From positions 1 to 64,000 of the forward strand of contig CAVWVJ010000003.1 in assembly GCA_963758505.1 (NCBI GenBank): a DNA stretch of 64,000 nucleotides, given 5' to 3'. Position numbers and translations under genes: made by a program. The notes below the pieces were generated by a model. That model was not told the origin of the DNA. It was given only the letters and a program-made list of their open reading frames with translations, and did not search any database. Within the stretch, counting starts at the first letter, position 1, and each line of letters opens with the position of its first letter. This DNA is from Korobacter sp963758505 (lineage in GTDB: Bacteria; Acidobacteriota; Terriglobia; Terriglobales; Acidobacteriaceae). Shown piece after piece: positions 1-8,049 of the stretch.

Positions 1-195
1 GCCACTCGCCGTTTTCGAGACATGGGAACGGAAGAGACATGAGGCACCTGTGAAGAAATCCGGACTGCCGTAAAAACGCCGGGAAATTCCGGCCCCCGCA
101 GAGTATGCTCGTGCGACCCGTTCCCGTGGCCCACGTGCAACGTCAATCCGGAGCGGCGGAGCGGAACGTCACACTGCGATAGAGGAGAAAAACGA

Positions 196-510
196 ATGAA
201 GTACATGATTACCTGGGAGGAGCGTCCGCAAGGCACTCCCCTCGAGTACGAAAATGCACAGAAACGAATCCTGGAAGTGTTTAGCCCGTGGAAGGCTCCC
301 AACAATTTCAAAATCGAGTCGTTCGTCATCCGCGTCGGGGATTGGGGCGGGTACATGCTGATGGAATGTGACAACCCGCTCGAAGTTCACAAATTCTGTT
401 CCATGTTGCCGGCGTTCCGTTTTGAGGCTCGCCCGGTCGTGCCCGTCGCTGACGCTATTCGTGTGGAAATTGAGGCGATGGCTTACCGGGATGGGCTGAA
501 AAAGCAGTAG
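196..510 (+). CDS. DUF3303-type small protein
   Basis: A 104-residue soluble protein with no signal peptide or membrane segment. The opening MKYMITWEERPQG and the later block GDWGGYMLMECDNP match the small alpha/beta ferredoxin-like DUF3303 family, which is about 90-110 residues long and often opens with MKFM-like residues and a Trp. A purine-rich ribosome-binding site (GAGGAG, around 183-188) lies about 8 bases before the ATG. The gene stands alone, with no operon partner. The family's biochemical role is unknown to me, so no function is assigned; only the family placement and the coding status are supported. Confidence 0.8.
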   Translation: MKYMITWEERPQGTPLEYENAQKRILEVFSPWKAPNNFKIESFVIRVGDWGGYMLMECDNPLEVHKFCSMLPAFRFEARPVVPVADAIRVEIEAMAYRDGLKKQ

Positions 511-883
511 ATCGGGGCCGGTCTTGGTGATTGCAGAATCTGGATTTCAGAGTTTGGGCGCCTTTCCGAAGCCCAGCCCCATAACTGTCAAGCCCGGTGT
601 TCCAGAACGTTGTGGGTTTGAAGACATTTCAGGGACGTTCGCATACAACTGCGATCCCTGTCCGAAAGGCATTCCGAGAAATGTGATTATCACCTAGTCT
701 GATTGGGTGTTCCGGCTGTGTTCTAGCGATGAATGGTTTCGCGAGACATCACCTCAGTTCGGGTGATCCCGCTGCCTCACATCTGCTCGGATTGCAGAAT
801 CCGTGTTGATATTCAATGCTCTACTGAACCGCAACCGATTGGCGTAGCTCCGGGCTCTGATGGCCCCGGATTGCGCGCGCGGC

Positions 884-918
884 AAAAAAGCCCAGATGTG
901 TCCGTATGGGGCTTTTTC
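884..918 (+). terminator. Rho-independent terminator-like hairpin
   Basis: AAAAAGCCC (885-893) pairs with GGGCTTTTT (909-917) across a short loop, and the sequence runs on into CTCTTTTT. It lies in a stretch of almost 1 kb (511-1504) in which I see no convincing gene on either strand. The symmetrical A and T tracts mean it could act in both directions. Confidence 0.55.
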
Positions 919-1504
919 TCTTTTTCGGTGTCACGCTACCGTGACGAAGCGTAACGGTTGTCGGAGACCTAAGCAACGTGGCGCAACCGCTAGGTATTGG
1001 GCGAGCCCCCGACCAATCCTCAGTAACTCGTTTGAAGGATCAAGAAGGCCGTCATCCATTAGTGCTCAAGGTAGACTCTTCTGGAAAGCCGATCCTCCAA
1101 TTGCTTGATGAAAAATGGAGGGCAGGTCGGCCAACTTCCTTCCTAATGAACGGGGAGGTGACGAGAGCTGCTTGCCTTGCCGCGTGGGGGATAAAACGAT
1201 GAAATGTGAGAAGTACGAGAACCTTTAGGCAGATTACCGCAACGCCAGAAAACCACCTGAACACGAAACTAGCCTAAGAGAGCCCTTCTCAGCAAAAGCT
1301 GGCCAGTGCTATGCAGAATCAGATCAACACGATGCAGGCTCTTCGTAAGCACGTGTTGGAGCACAAGTGTCAGGATCGCTAGCAGGCTCGCTCCTTAAAA
1401 TTTTGCAAGTTCCAATGACAACGCTTTCCCCGTCAGGCCACATCCTTTCAGACGAGCGGTTAGCTACTTTGCGCGACCTGTCTGAATCCGAAGGAAACGT
1501 GGTG

Positions 1505-1729
1505 GTGAATGTGAGTGAGCAACGGTGCAAGGGGATCGTCAAGTGGTTCAATAATCAAAAAGGGTACGGCTTCATTGGGCGGGATGACGGGGCAGACGTA
1601 TTCGTTCACTATAGCGCCGTACTGACGGATGGATACAGGAGCCTCACAGAGGGCGATCAGGTTGAATTTGAGGTTGAAGATGGGCCGAATGGTCGCCCGC
1701 AGGCCAGCAAAGTTGTAAAGATCGCCTAG
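1505..1729 (+). CDS. Cold-shock domain protein (CspA family)
   Basis: A single cold-shock OB-fold that binds single-stranded nucleic acid. The RNP1-type motif KGYGFIGR and the RNP2-type VFVHYSA are intact, preceded by the family opening KGIVKWFN. Reading is open upstream to an ATG at 1367, but those residues have no CSD similarity; GTG at 1502/1505, 6-9 bases after AAGGAA, gives the usual length of about 74 residues. The start is therefore a choice between 1502, 1505 and 1511. A 72-residue paralogue lies at 39188-39406. A frameshifted coiled-coil ORF follows 16 bases downstream. Expected role: RNA chaperone under cold or growth-phase stress (family knowledge). Confidence 0.85.
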   Translation: MNVSEQRCKGIVKWFNNQKGYGFIGRDDGADVFVHYSAVLTDGYRSLTEGDQVEFEVEDGPNGRPQASKVVKIA

Positions 1730-1745
1730 CCTAGAGAATCCCGCT

Positions 1746-1906
1746 ATGAAAGCGGACGAGGACTTTCGCCGCAAGACGCTTCGAGCCCAGCTGCGCTTTT
1801 TGCACGGGAAACAGCACCGCATTCGCGCTGTCTTGGACGCAAGACGGAACTCAGACAAACGTACGAACGAATTCGAGAAATCTGGACTGAACTGCGCCGG
1901 AACTGA
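1746..1906 (+). pseudogene. Frameshifted small coiled-coil protein, paralogue of 29442-29645
   Basis: The first frame reads MKADEDFRRKTLRAQ and on to AVLDA. From about 1841 a different frame reads KTELRQTYERIREIWTELRRN and stops at 1904-1906. Joined, the two parts match the intact 67-residue protein at 29442-29645, which shares the blocks RRKTLR and RILAVLD followed by a charged helix. A one-base loss (or two-base gain) near 1840 explains the split. It follows the cold-shock gene by 16 bases and could have been co-transcribed with it. The function of this small, basic, helical family is unknown to me. From 1907 to 2258 I see nothing supportable. Confidence 0.55.
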
Positions 1907-2306
1907 GGTCGTGGAAGATGGCCTTTTCCGAGATTGTTCGATTCGCTGGATACTGCGAGTGAGCCGGAGCCTCTGTGCATTCGATCTCGTTGAGAAGCGA
2001 CCCTCCCCCCAGGAGATAGGCATGCTCGGGATGACTAATGGGCAGTGTTCAATTGATTGCACCACGCGCGCCACTGTGAGGGATGGGGCAGGTCAAGTAC
2101 AAGCAAGTTTTCTTGTTGAAATCATCAGAAAGCGGGATAGAATGCCCGCCCTCCCTCAAAGCCATGTGCACGGGACTTAAACCCGATGCCGTTGACGACT
2201 TTTAGGGGAGGACTGATGCGGTTTCCGGATCGGCCCCGTGCGCCACAACTGAACGTAAGTGGCCTTTTACTCAGCATTCTTAGAATCCTACGATGTCAGA
2301 GTCTGT

Positions 2307-2702
2307 ATGACTGACACCGCAAAGCAGGCCGCCCAACTACTGGAACCCCTCCCGGTTCCGGCTTATCTGTTCGAGCTTTCAACGGAGAAATTCCTCGGCT
2401 CGAATCAAGCCATGCGCGATCTTGTGGGCTACACAGAGGAAGAACTGCTTGCTCTTGATTGGCGTGACTTGCTGGCACCAGAGCAGGTGGGCACTGCCCA
2501 ACGCGCAATCGAGAGCGGTGCGATCATGAGAGCCGTTGAGTGGAAGTGGCGCAGAAAAGACGGATCAGCCCTCACGGTGACCCTCGCCAGCCGGGCAACA
2601 ATGTTTGTCGATGATGACGGAATCATGCGACATGTCGTGATGGCACTGGTCATCGGTTCGGAGAAAGAGTCGGTCATCTCTGCGGATATCGCGTTTCGAT
2701 AG
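2307..2702 (+). CDS. Stand-alone PAS domain protein
   Basis: About 131 residues forming one PAS fold. Visible landmarks are PVPAYLFELS (first strand), a helix region with GSNQAMRDLVGYTEEEL, the block WRDLLAPEQ, and the PAC-like segment WKWRRKDGSALTVTL ending in strands before residue 120. There is no kinase, receiver or HTH, so it would act as a sensor or adaptor needing a partner, or be a remnant of a larger sensor kinase. A GTG at 2259 would add 16 residues; neither start has a strong ribosome-binding site and I prefer the ATG because PAS similarity begins just after it. No ligand can be deduced. Confidence 0.65.
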   Translation: MTDTAKQAAQLLEPLPVPAYLFELSTEKFLGSNQAMRDLVGYTEEELLALDWRDLLAPEQVGTAQRAIESGAIMRAVEWKWRRKDGSALTVTLASRATMFVDDDGIMRHVVMALVIGSEKESVISADIAFR

Positions 2703-2727
2703 AGCATAATTCGTGGAAGGAGGCCCT

Positions 2728-2946
2728 ATGCGGTATGCATTTGTTACTGTCCTCTTAATTTCCTGTGCGATTCTGTCATCGTCGCAAGAGCCGCCTCCGT
2801 CAACGAGCGTCTCCGATTCCATTACCTTAATCTGGGCGAAGGCGGCACACGACTTCGTGACGCTCGCCGAGGCGATGCCAGTGGAATTTCAAGCCTGTGT
2901 ACCACCTTTGGGCGGGCTCCTCACCGCAATGAAACCGGGATCGTAG
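2728..2946 (+). pseudogene. Exported DinB-like fragment
   Basis: An ATG preceded by GGAGG encodes 72 residues. They begin with a clear signal peptide (MRYAFVTVLLISCAILSSS) and then IWAKAAHDFVTLAEAMP, which matches the first helix of exported DinB/DUF664-type four-helix proteins that are common in Acidobacteria. A normal family member is about 170-190 residues and supplies metal-binding histidines from later helices; here the reading frame ends after one helix, so it is probably a 3'-truncated copy. I could not recover a convincing continuation in other frames. It might instead be a genuine small secreted protein. Confidence 0.4.
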
Positions 2947-3009
2947 ACAACGCCGTGAAAAGCTGCTGCATCGTTTTGAGGAAAGCTGCTCCCCGATGTG
3001 AGGTTCCTC

Positions 3010-4140
3010 ATGAAGTCACCCGCCCTTGCTGTTGCGCTGGCCCTTTGCGTAGTACTGGTGGCCGGAGCCCATGCCCAAACTGCAAGCACAGTCAATTACA
3101 ACTACTCCAACCTTAACTACCCCGGTGCCAGCAGCACGAGTCCCGCTTGGATTAACAACAATAACGAGGTCATAGGCACGTATACCGATTCGACCCAGAA
3201 CACGCACGGCTTCAAATGGCAGAACGGTACGTTCACCAATATTGATTTTCCGGGTGCGACGTTCACCTATCCGAGCGGAGTGAATGACTCGGGGATCATT
3301 GTGGGTACCTACATACTCGGAAACGCGACACATGGCTTTAAGCTTCAGAATGGCGCGTTCACAACCATCGACTATCCGGGATTCGTGGGAACTTCGGGCG
3401 CGATCGGCATCAACAATTCCGGAACGATTGTGGGAAATTTCGGAAACTCGCAAGGTTATGTCCTGACGAATGGCACATTCAAGGTACTCAATGCGCCCCA
3501 ACTGAATTCAGGCGAGCCGATTGATACCGAGTTAACCGGGATTTCAAACCTCGGTTGGATCACCGGGCGAGTTTTCACGGGCGACTTCTGGCGTGGCTTC
3601 TGGAACGTCAGTGGCGAGTTCGATTTTCTTGAGAAACCGTACTCCCTCGACAATACGGTTTCCGGCGCGAACGGTCGCGGAGACATTGTGGGTCAAGGTG
3701 GTAGCGCAGGCTGCTATATCGCGTATGCAGTGGAAAGCAACGAGGGGAGCGAGAGCACAGAAACGTTTCCAAACCTTCAGCCTCTCAACCTTCCTCAAGG
3801 AGCCGATTGTCCAACCAGCATTAACTACAACCGCGTGATTGTTGGAAGCAGCTATCTCGGTACGCCGGCAAGCACCACCGCTCTGACGCTCAAGGTGACC
3901 AGCCCTACGAACAACTCCACAGATACGAATCCTGTACACATCGTGGCCAGCGCATCCGGGCCGAATCCGATTTCACAAATTCAAGTCTGGGTGAACTACA
4001 AAGAAGTCCTTCATGTAAGCGGGGCGTCGCTGAATTCAAAGGTCACGCTCCCGGTCGGCAATAACGAGCGATTTGTCGTGCAGGCAGTGGACTCGACGGG
4101 TGCGACGGCGAAGGTGGTGGACACGATCACGGTCAAATGA
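3010..4140 (+). CDS. Secreted HAF-repeat protein with C-terminal Ig-like domain
   Basis: A cleavable signal peptide (MKSPALAVALALCVVLVAG, cut near AHAQ) is followed by about 250 residues of repeats of the type GxxxGTYTDxxxxxHGFxxxNGTFTNIDFPG, recognised as extracellular HAF repeats, and a C-terminal segment from about residue 285 (LKVTSPTNNS to the end) that looks like a bacterial Ig-type fold. The protein would be secreted or surface-exposed; such repeat proteins are abundant in Acidobacteria and have no established biochemical role. GTG at 2998 is an alternative start; the ATG at 3010 is preferred because GAGG sits just upstream and the signal peptide begins there. From 4141 to 4406 I see no gene. 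Confidence 0.8.
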   Translation: MKSPALAVALALCVVLVAGAHAQTASTVNYNYSNLNYPGASSTSPAWINNNNEVIGTYTDSTQNTHGFKWQNGTFTNIDFPGATFTYPSGVNDSGIIVGTYILGNATHGFKLQNGAFTTIDYPGFVGTSGAIGINNSGTIVGNFGNSQGYVLTNGTFKVLNAPQLNSGEPIDTELTGISNLGWITGRVFTGDFWRGFWNVSGEFDFLEKPYSLDNTVSGANGRGDIVGQGGSAGCYIAYAVESNEGSESTETFPNLQPLNLPQGADCPTSINYNRVIVGSSYLGTPASTTALTLKVTSPTNNSTDTNPVHIVASASGPNPISQIQVWVNYKEVLHVSGASLNSKVTLPVGNNERFVVQAVDSTGATAKVVDTITVK

Positions 4141-4406
4141 CGTGCTGCCCAAATCAGGGCCTTCCCTGCTCCATCCGCTCGCTGCAAGCATTCGATTCTT
4201 GAATCATCCGGTAGAGCCGATATCGTTCCTCCGGATCATGCGTCACACGCATCGCCGCCTGATATTCCTGACGCAGTGACGCCCATTATTTGAGCTGGGA
4301 GGGATCATACTTCTCCGGCATGCACGGGAGGCTACACCATTTCGACCTTCGGTGCTGTCCCACATCGGGGGGAGAAAATCCTAGCTCAGAGGGAAAACAA
4401 CAATCC

Positions 4407-4787
4407 TTAGCTTGAGGAGAGCCGGAGGAGGGCTTTCCTAACCGTATGCGCCAGTCGTTCGGCATCTACTGCGGATTTCGAGAAATAGTCCACGACGCCG
4501 AGCGCTTTAGCAGATGCCATATCACGATCTTGCGTGTTGCCGGACATTACGATGACGGGAATCGCTTTGGTTTGTGGTGAGCCTCGTAAGAGACGCAGGA
4601 ACATCATGCCGTCCAGTCTAGGCATCATCATGTCCAGCAAGATCAAATCCGGCATCTCGTTCTGGGCCATCTTGATGCCTTCCTCACCGCTGGCCGCAGT
4701 GACTGTTGAGAACCCCTTCTCAACGAGGGCCATCGAAAATGCCCTTCGATAGACCGCAGAATCATCAATGATCAAGACTTTTTGCAT
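4407..4787 (-). CDS. Single-domain response regulator (receiver only)
   Basis: A 126-residue CheY-like receiver domain with no output domain. The acidic pair D8-D9, phosphoacceptor D52 (LLLDMMMP), the conserved Ser/Thr position S82 (VIVMSG) and K104 (YFSKS) are all present, so it should be phosphorylatable. It would pass a phosphate between histidine kinases or bind a target protein directly. No kinase is adjacent; nearby genes are unrelated, so the partner is unknown. Confidence 0.9.
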   Translation of the reverse strand: MQKVLIIDDSAVYRRAFSMALVEKGFSTVTAASGEEGIKMAQNEMPDLILLDMMMPRLDGMMFLRLLRGSPQTKAIPVIVMSGNTQDRDMASAKALGVVDYFSKSAVDAERLAHTVRKALLRLSSS

Positions 4788-5606
4788 CCAGCATCCTTCG
4801 GGTTGGGCATGTCATGCTAGCACGCTCCAGCATCGACTGAATTCTCACGCGAATGATTCTCTTTCCCAGAGGCAACCATCCTTTTTGCTTCTGTGGGACT
4901 TAGACCTCCCGGCAACCGCTGGTTCAAAACGGTGGACTGTGGAAAGGCTCCTCTCCACCGTGCGGCTTGTGTTTACGAAACGGAGAGCCCTTGCCACGGG
5001 TGTGCCTAGTTTTGTGCCCAGTGGCCAATTGCGCGCGCTTGCATCCCGGAGGGGCGTGGAACGGGAAAGGTGCGCGAATACTGGCCAATCCCAACTTATG
5101 CAAACCACGCTAAGTAATTGATTCTTCGTCCGTGCAGAACTTCGAAACAGTAGGTCGGGGAGTTCGATTCTCTCAGGGCGCGCCCGTTTTCGTCTTGCTT
5201 TCTTGACTTACCCCACATAGCAGTGCGCAGACTGGATGTCGATATTTCCGCTTGTGTGCCCATGTCGGACTGTGGCCTGAATACAAGTCGCACGCAGTTT
5301 GAAACTAGCCGGCTATGAACGCACCTTCAACGCGAGCTCGTATTGGGAGGCAATTCAAGGCACACGCGAGCTGCGTCCGGGTCTGATGTTCATTGTCCTG
5401 CCACCTCTCCCAAGGGTGCGCGGAAATCCTCGACCGTCGTGCCAAAATCCGTGCGGGGTTGCCATCCCAGTCTCTGCCCGAGCCTTCGATGGATCGCCGA
5501 GGAGTGTTTCCCGAGGGTTCCTGACGCTGACTTCGTGTTCCTTCGCGAATCTCTAAGTTGCTGAGAATGCTGGCTCTGAGCGTCTTGACAAGGTAGAGGT
5601 CAGGGT
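4788..5606. other. Gene-poor stretch with two tRNA 3'-end-like fragments
   Basis: No convincing coding region on either strand. Two short pieces resemble the T-arm and acceptor end of tRNAs: 5150-5185 contains GGGAGTTCGATTCTCTC, which folds as a 5-bp T-stem with one G-T pair, and 5590-5623 contains GGTTCAAAT and ends in CGTACCA. Neither has a matching 5' half, D-arm or anticodon stem nearby, so they are not functional tRNAs. They may be scars left by elements that integrate at tRNA 3' ends, or chance. Confidence 0.3.
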
Positions 5607-5732
5607 TCAAATCTCCTCGTACCAACCATTCTTTCCCTTCCTAAATCTTACTGACTTCGGCAATTTGGACAACTCGTCGCCATTGGCGTCTTTTGCACCG
5701 GTGCACTCTTGGAGTTTTAGGCGATCCGCCAT
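5607..5732 (-). CDS. Possible 41-residue ORF overlapping the DUF3891 gene end
   Basis: The ATG lies inside the last 16 bases of the upstream gene in a different frame, an arrangement typical of translational coupling. The product is MADRLKLQECTGAK followed by a polar stretch and a basic, aromatic tail (FRKGKNGWYEEI). No family is recognised. Its stop region coincides with the second tRNA-like fragment. Coding status rests only on the overlap and the compositional plausibility, so it may be spurious. Confidence 0.25.
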   Translation of the reverse strand: MADRLKLQECTGAKDANGDELSKLPKSVRFRKGKNGWYEEI

Positions 5733-6481
5733 TGGATTGCGCTTGGGGTAAGCACTCGCTCTGCTGAATCGAATGACAAAATCTCCCCGCTGACCAAAAC
5801 CTCGGGGTGAAAGAGTGCTTCCGCGAAGCGCAAGGTTCCGTCCTCCCAAATTGCAACTGCCTTTTTCGCCTGTGCGGCATATTCCTCCGCGGGATGTGCC
5901 AAAGGGAACTCAGCGGGAGCTGTTACTCCGGAGCAGAGATACAAAGAGACCAAGTCGCAGAAGCCCAGAGCATCTGTCCAACGCTTCAGTTGTTCGCGAT
6001 CCACGCCTAGCTGTTGCTCCATTTTATGGCGTCGGCCGGTTTCGTTTTGCAGGAACTCTGCGTGTGACTGAGTTGGTCGCTGGGCTATTGCACAGAAATG
6101 CCGACTGATCAGCACTCGCGTGATGAGTGGCGTTTTGTGAGCTAGACAAACAGAGCGCTGCCATGACCGTAATTCCACCTGAGGACTCACCTGGAGGAAC
6201 GGCCTTGGATCTTCGTTTCGAATATTCGCTATCTGCTGGTAGTCGCTCTCGGCCCAGCCGAAATCGTGTTCAGACGTGGCCTGAAGCACCTCACTAGGGA
6301 GCGGCCCGAAATGTCGTGGCAAGAGAGCACGAGCTAAGTCTCCGGCAATTTTCGAGTGCATCGTCTGCAACACGACCCACTCGGGGGCATCGGTTGCATC
6401 CTGAGACTCAAGAAATAGTTCGAAGGCGGGTCTCGCACATTCCGCTTTGTCGGGAACTATTGCCTTATAGCGCGAAATCAC
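5717..6481 (-). CDS. DUF3891 family protein
   Basis: 254 residues, cytoplasmic, with no signal peptide. WVVLQTMHSKIAGDLARALLPRHF (about residues 35-58, with H42) and EHDFGWAESDY (about 71-81) match the conserved blocks of DUF3891, an all-alpha family with conserved His and Asp residues reminiscent of HD-type domains. Biochemical activity is not established. The 3' end overlaps a small ORF by 16 bases. Upstream on the same strand, 101 bases away, is a broken Maf gene. No regulation is evident. Confidence 0.75.
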   Translation of the reverse strand: MISRYKAIVPDKAECARPAFELFLESQDATDAPEWVVLQTMHSKIAGDLARALLPRHFGPLPSEVLQATSEHDFGWAESDYQQIANIRNEDPRPFLQVSPQVELRSWQRSVCLAHKTPLITRVLISRHFCAIAQRPTQSHAEFLQNETGRRHKMEQQLGVDREQLKRWTDALGFCDLVSLYLCSGVTAPAEFPLAHPAEEYAAQAKKAVAIWEDGTLRFAEALFHPEVLVSGEILSFDSAERVLTPSAIQWRIA

Positions 6482-6582
6482 AGCTTGGCCTCCCTTGCCG
6501 AGGGGGCCGGGCCCAGGCGCGCTTCTATATTGACGGGGTGTCGGGAGAGAAGATTACGTTTCGCCATACGGACTGAGGTCAC

Positions 6583-6878
6583 CTACAACGCCGTGGATTT
6601 CGGACCTTTTTTCGCGAGCTCGACATCGAGGGATCTCGGCGCAATCGGGTCACTAATACCTTTCGCTGCAACAGCATCTCCCGAAACAATCACAGCGTGT
6701 TGAAATTCGCCCGCAACTCTCTCGGCTTTTGCTTCCGAAAGTCTCCGGGTGAGTATCTGTGGATCATCATCTCGAGTTGACTTTTCATCGAGGTGCGCAG
6801 GCCGCACCTCATAGGAAATGCCGAGCATGTCAATAGCGCGACGACGGAGATTGATTCGAAAGGAAGAATGACGCGCAT
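6583..6878 (-). pseudogene. Maf/YhdE-type nucleotide pyrophosphatase, frameshifted and 3'-truncated
   Basis: One frame starts at ATG 6878 with MRVIL, the first strand of Maf proteins. After about five codons the similarity continues in another frame: SSFRINLRRRAIDMLGISYEV, then the block ILTRRLSEAKAERVA and the active-site-like strand AVIVSGDAVAAKG. A normal Maf protein is about 190 residues; here similarity ends about residue 85 and the frame closes at 6583. Both a frameshift near 6864 and loss of the C-terminal half are therefore present. Maf proteins hydrolyse non-canonical or modified nucleotides, but this copy should be inactive. Confidence 0.6.
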
Positions 6879-6897
6879 CGACAAACGTCCTAAATAC

Positions 6898-7962
6898 CTA
6901 ACGGGTACTCTTAAGAATTCGGTCTTGGCGTTTGCTCGGGCGTGCTGCCACGTTCCTCGGCGGCTTAGCGACAGACCCTCGAATCTTGAGTTCGGTCTGA
7001 AGCACAGCGTGCTGAAACGCGCTGCTGTTACCCCGGACGCGATCAATCAGCATACGAGCAGCTGTAGCTCCCATCTGGTAACCGGGCTGGTGAACCGAAG
7101 CGAGCGCCGGGTTTGTCAGTTCGGATATGTCGAGATTGTCGAAGCCGATCACGGAGACATCGTCCGGGCAACGTAAACCCGCTTCGGAAATTGCCTGCAA
7201 GGCACCAAGAGCGATCATGTCGTTTGCCGCAACTATGGCGGTTGGCCGCGGGAGCATCCGCAAGACGAGCGACGTCTTGGCATGTCCTCCCGCCCGATCA
7301 AACGTCGATTCCAGCACATATTCAGGATCGATCGTCAGATTCGCCTCTTTCACGGCTCGCCGGAAGCCCGCGAGTCTTTGTAGAGCGTTTGTCAGATGCA
7401 AGGGACCGCTGATCGCGGCGAGCCTGCGATGGCCGAGTTGGATCAGGTACTTGGTCGCCTGGTATGCACCCTCCTCATTCGCGACGGTTACCGAATCGCC
7501 GTCCCAATGCTTTGGAAGACGGTCGACGCAGACCACAGCGCTGCCCGCCTTTCGATAAGATCCGGCCTGCGCGGAGAGATCGCTAAAATTGGAGGGAATG
7601 ACAATCAGGCCTGCGGGAAGATAGGTGCGCAACTCCTGCAGGTGCACCAATTCCTTGGAATGATCATTGTCCGTGTTGCAAAGCACCAGACGATACCCGT
7701 TCGCGAAAGCCACATCTTCAGCTCCGCGTACCACCGCAGGAAAGAATGGATTCGTCACGTCGGGAATGATCATCCCGATCATATTGGTCTTGTCGCGACG
7801 CAGCCCTCGGGCGAGTTCGCTGGGGTGATACCCGAGAACATTAACGGCGTCGAGCACCTTCTTTCGCAGTTTCTCTCGAACCCGCGCAGAATTGTTCAAG
7901 ACATGGGAAACAGTGCCGAGAGAAACTCCCGCTTTCGCGGCGATCTGTTTCATATTCGCCAT
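6898..7962 (-). CDS. LacI/GalR family transcriptional regulator
   Basis: 354 residues. The N-terminal HTH (IAAKAGVSLGTVSHVLNN, residues 7-24) and hinge helix region (HPSELARGLR, about 46-55) are followed by a periplasmic-binding-like effector domain (MIGMIIPDVTNPFFPAVVRG, then CVDRLP, AANDMIALGALQ, VIGFDN). It should bind a palindromic operator as a dimer or tetramer and respond to a sugar or nucleoside-type ligand. A near-perfect palindrome at 8021-8038 lies 59 bases upstream of its start, suggesting autoregulation, and related sites precede the nucleoside hydrolase operon, the TonB receptor and the deoC divergon, so it is the likely regulator of the 8-28.7 kb locus (inference). The C-terminal tail is basic and unstructured. 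Confidence 0.9.
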   Translation of the reverse strand: MANMKQIAAKAGVSLGTVSHVLNNSARVREKLRKKVLDAVNVLGYHPSELARGLRRDKTNMIGMIIPDVTNPFFPAVVRGAEDVAFANGYRLVLCNTDNDHSKELVHLQELRTYLPAGLIVIPSNFSDLSAQAGSYRKAGSAVVCVDRLPKHWDGDSVTVANEEGAYQATKYLIQLGHRRLAAISGPLHLTNALQRLAGFRRAVKEANLTIDPEYVLESTFDRAGGHAKTSLVLRMLPRPTAIVAANDMIALGALQAISEAGLRCPDDVSVIGFDNLDISELTNPALASVHQPGYQMGATAARMLIDRVRGNSSAFQHAVLQTELKIRGSVAKPPRNVAARPSKRQDRILKSTR

Positions 7963-8020
7963 AATGAGACGCCCGGGGAAGGGCGTTGATTGTCCTAAGC
8001 GGGAAAGATTCTAACGGGGC

Positions 8021-8038
8021 ACTTGAAACCTTTCAAGT
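8021..8038. promoter_or_regulatory. LacI-type operator, site A
   Basis: ACTTGAAA-CC-TTTCAAGT: two perfectly complementary 8-base arms around CC. It is 59 bases upstream of the lacI-type gene start (7962) and 12 bases beyond the end of the TPR gene, in the position expected for autoregulation. Confidence 0.65.
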
Positions 8039-8049
8039 TAACTCCCGCG

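Noticed and set aside
4788..5123. 117-codon rightward ORF after the receiver gene
   Set aside because: No ribosome-binding site, no family, and composition resembles translated intergenic sequence.
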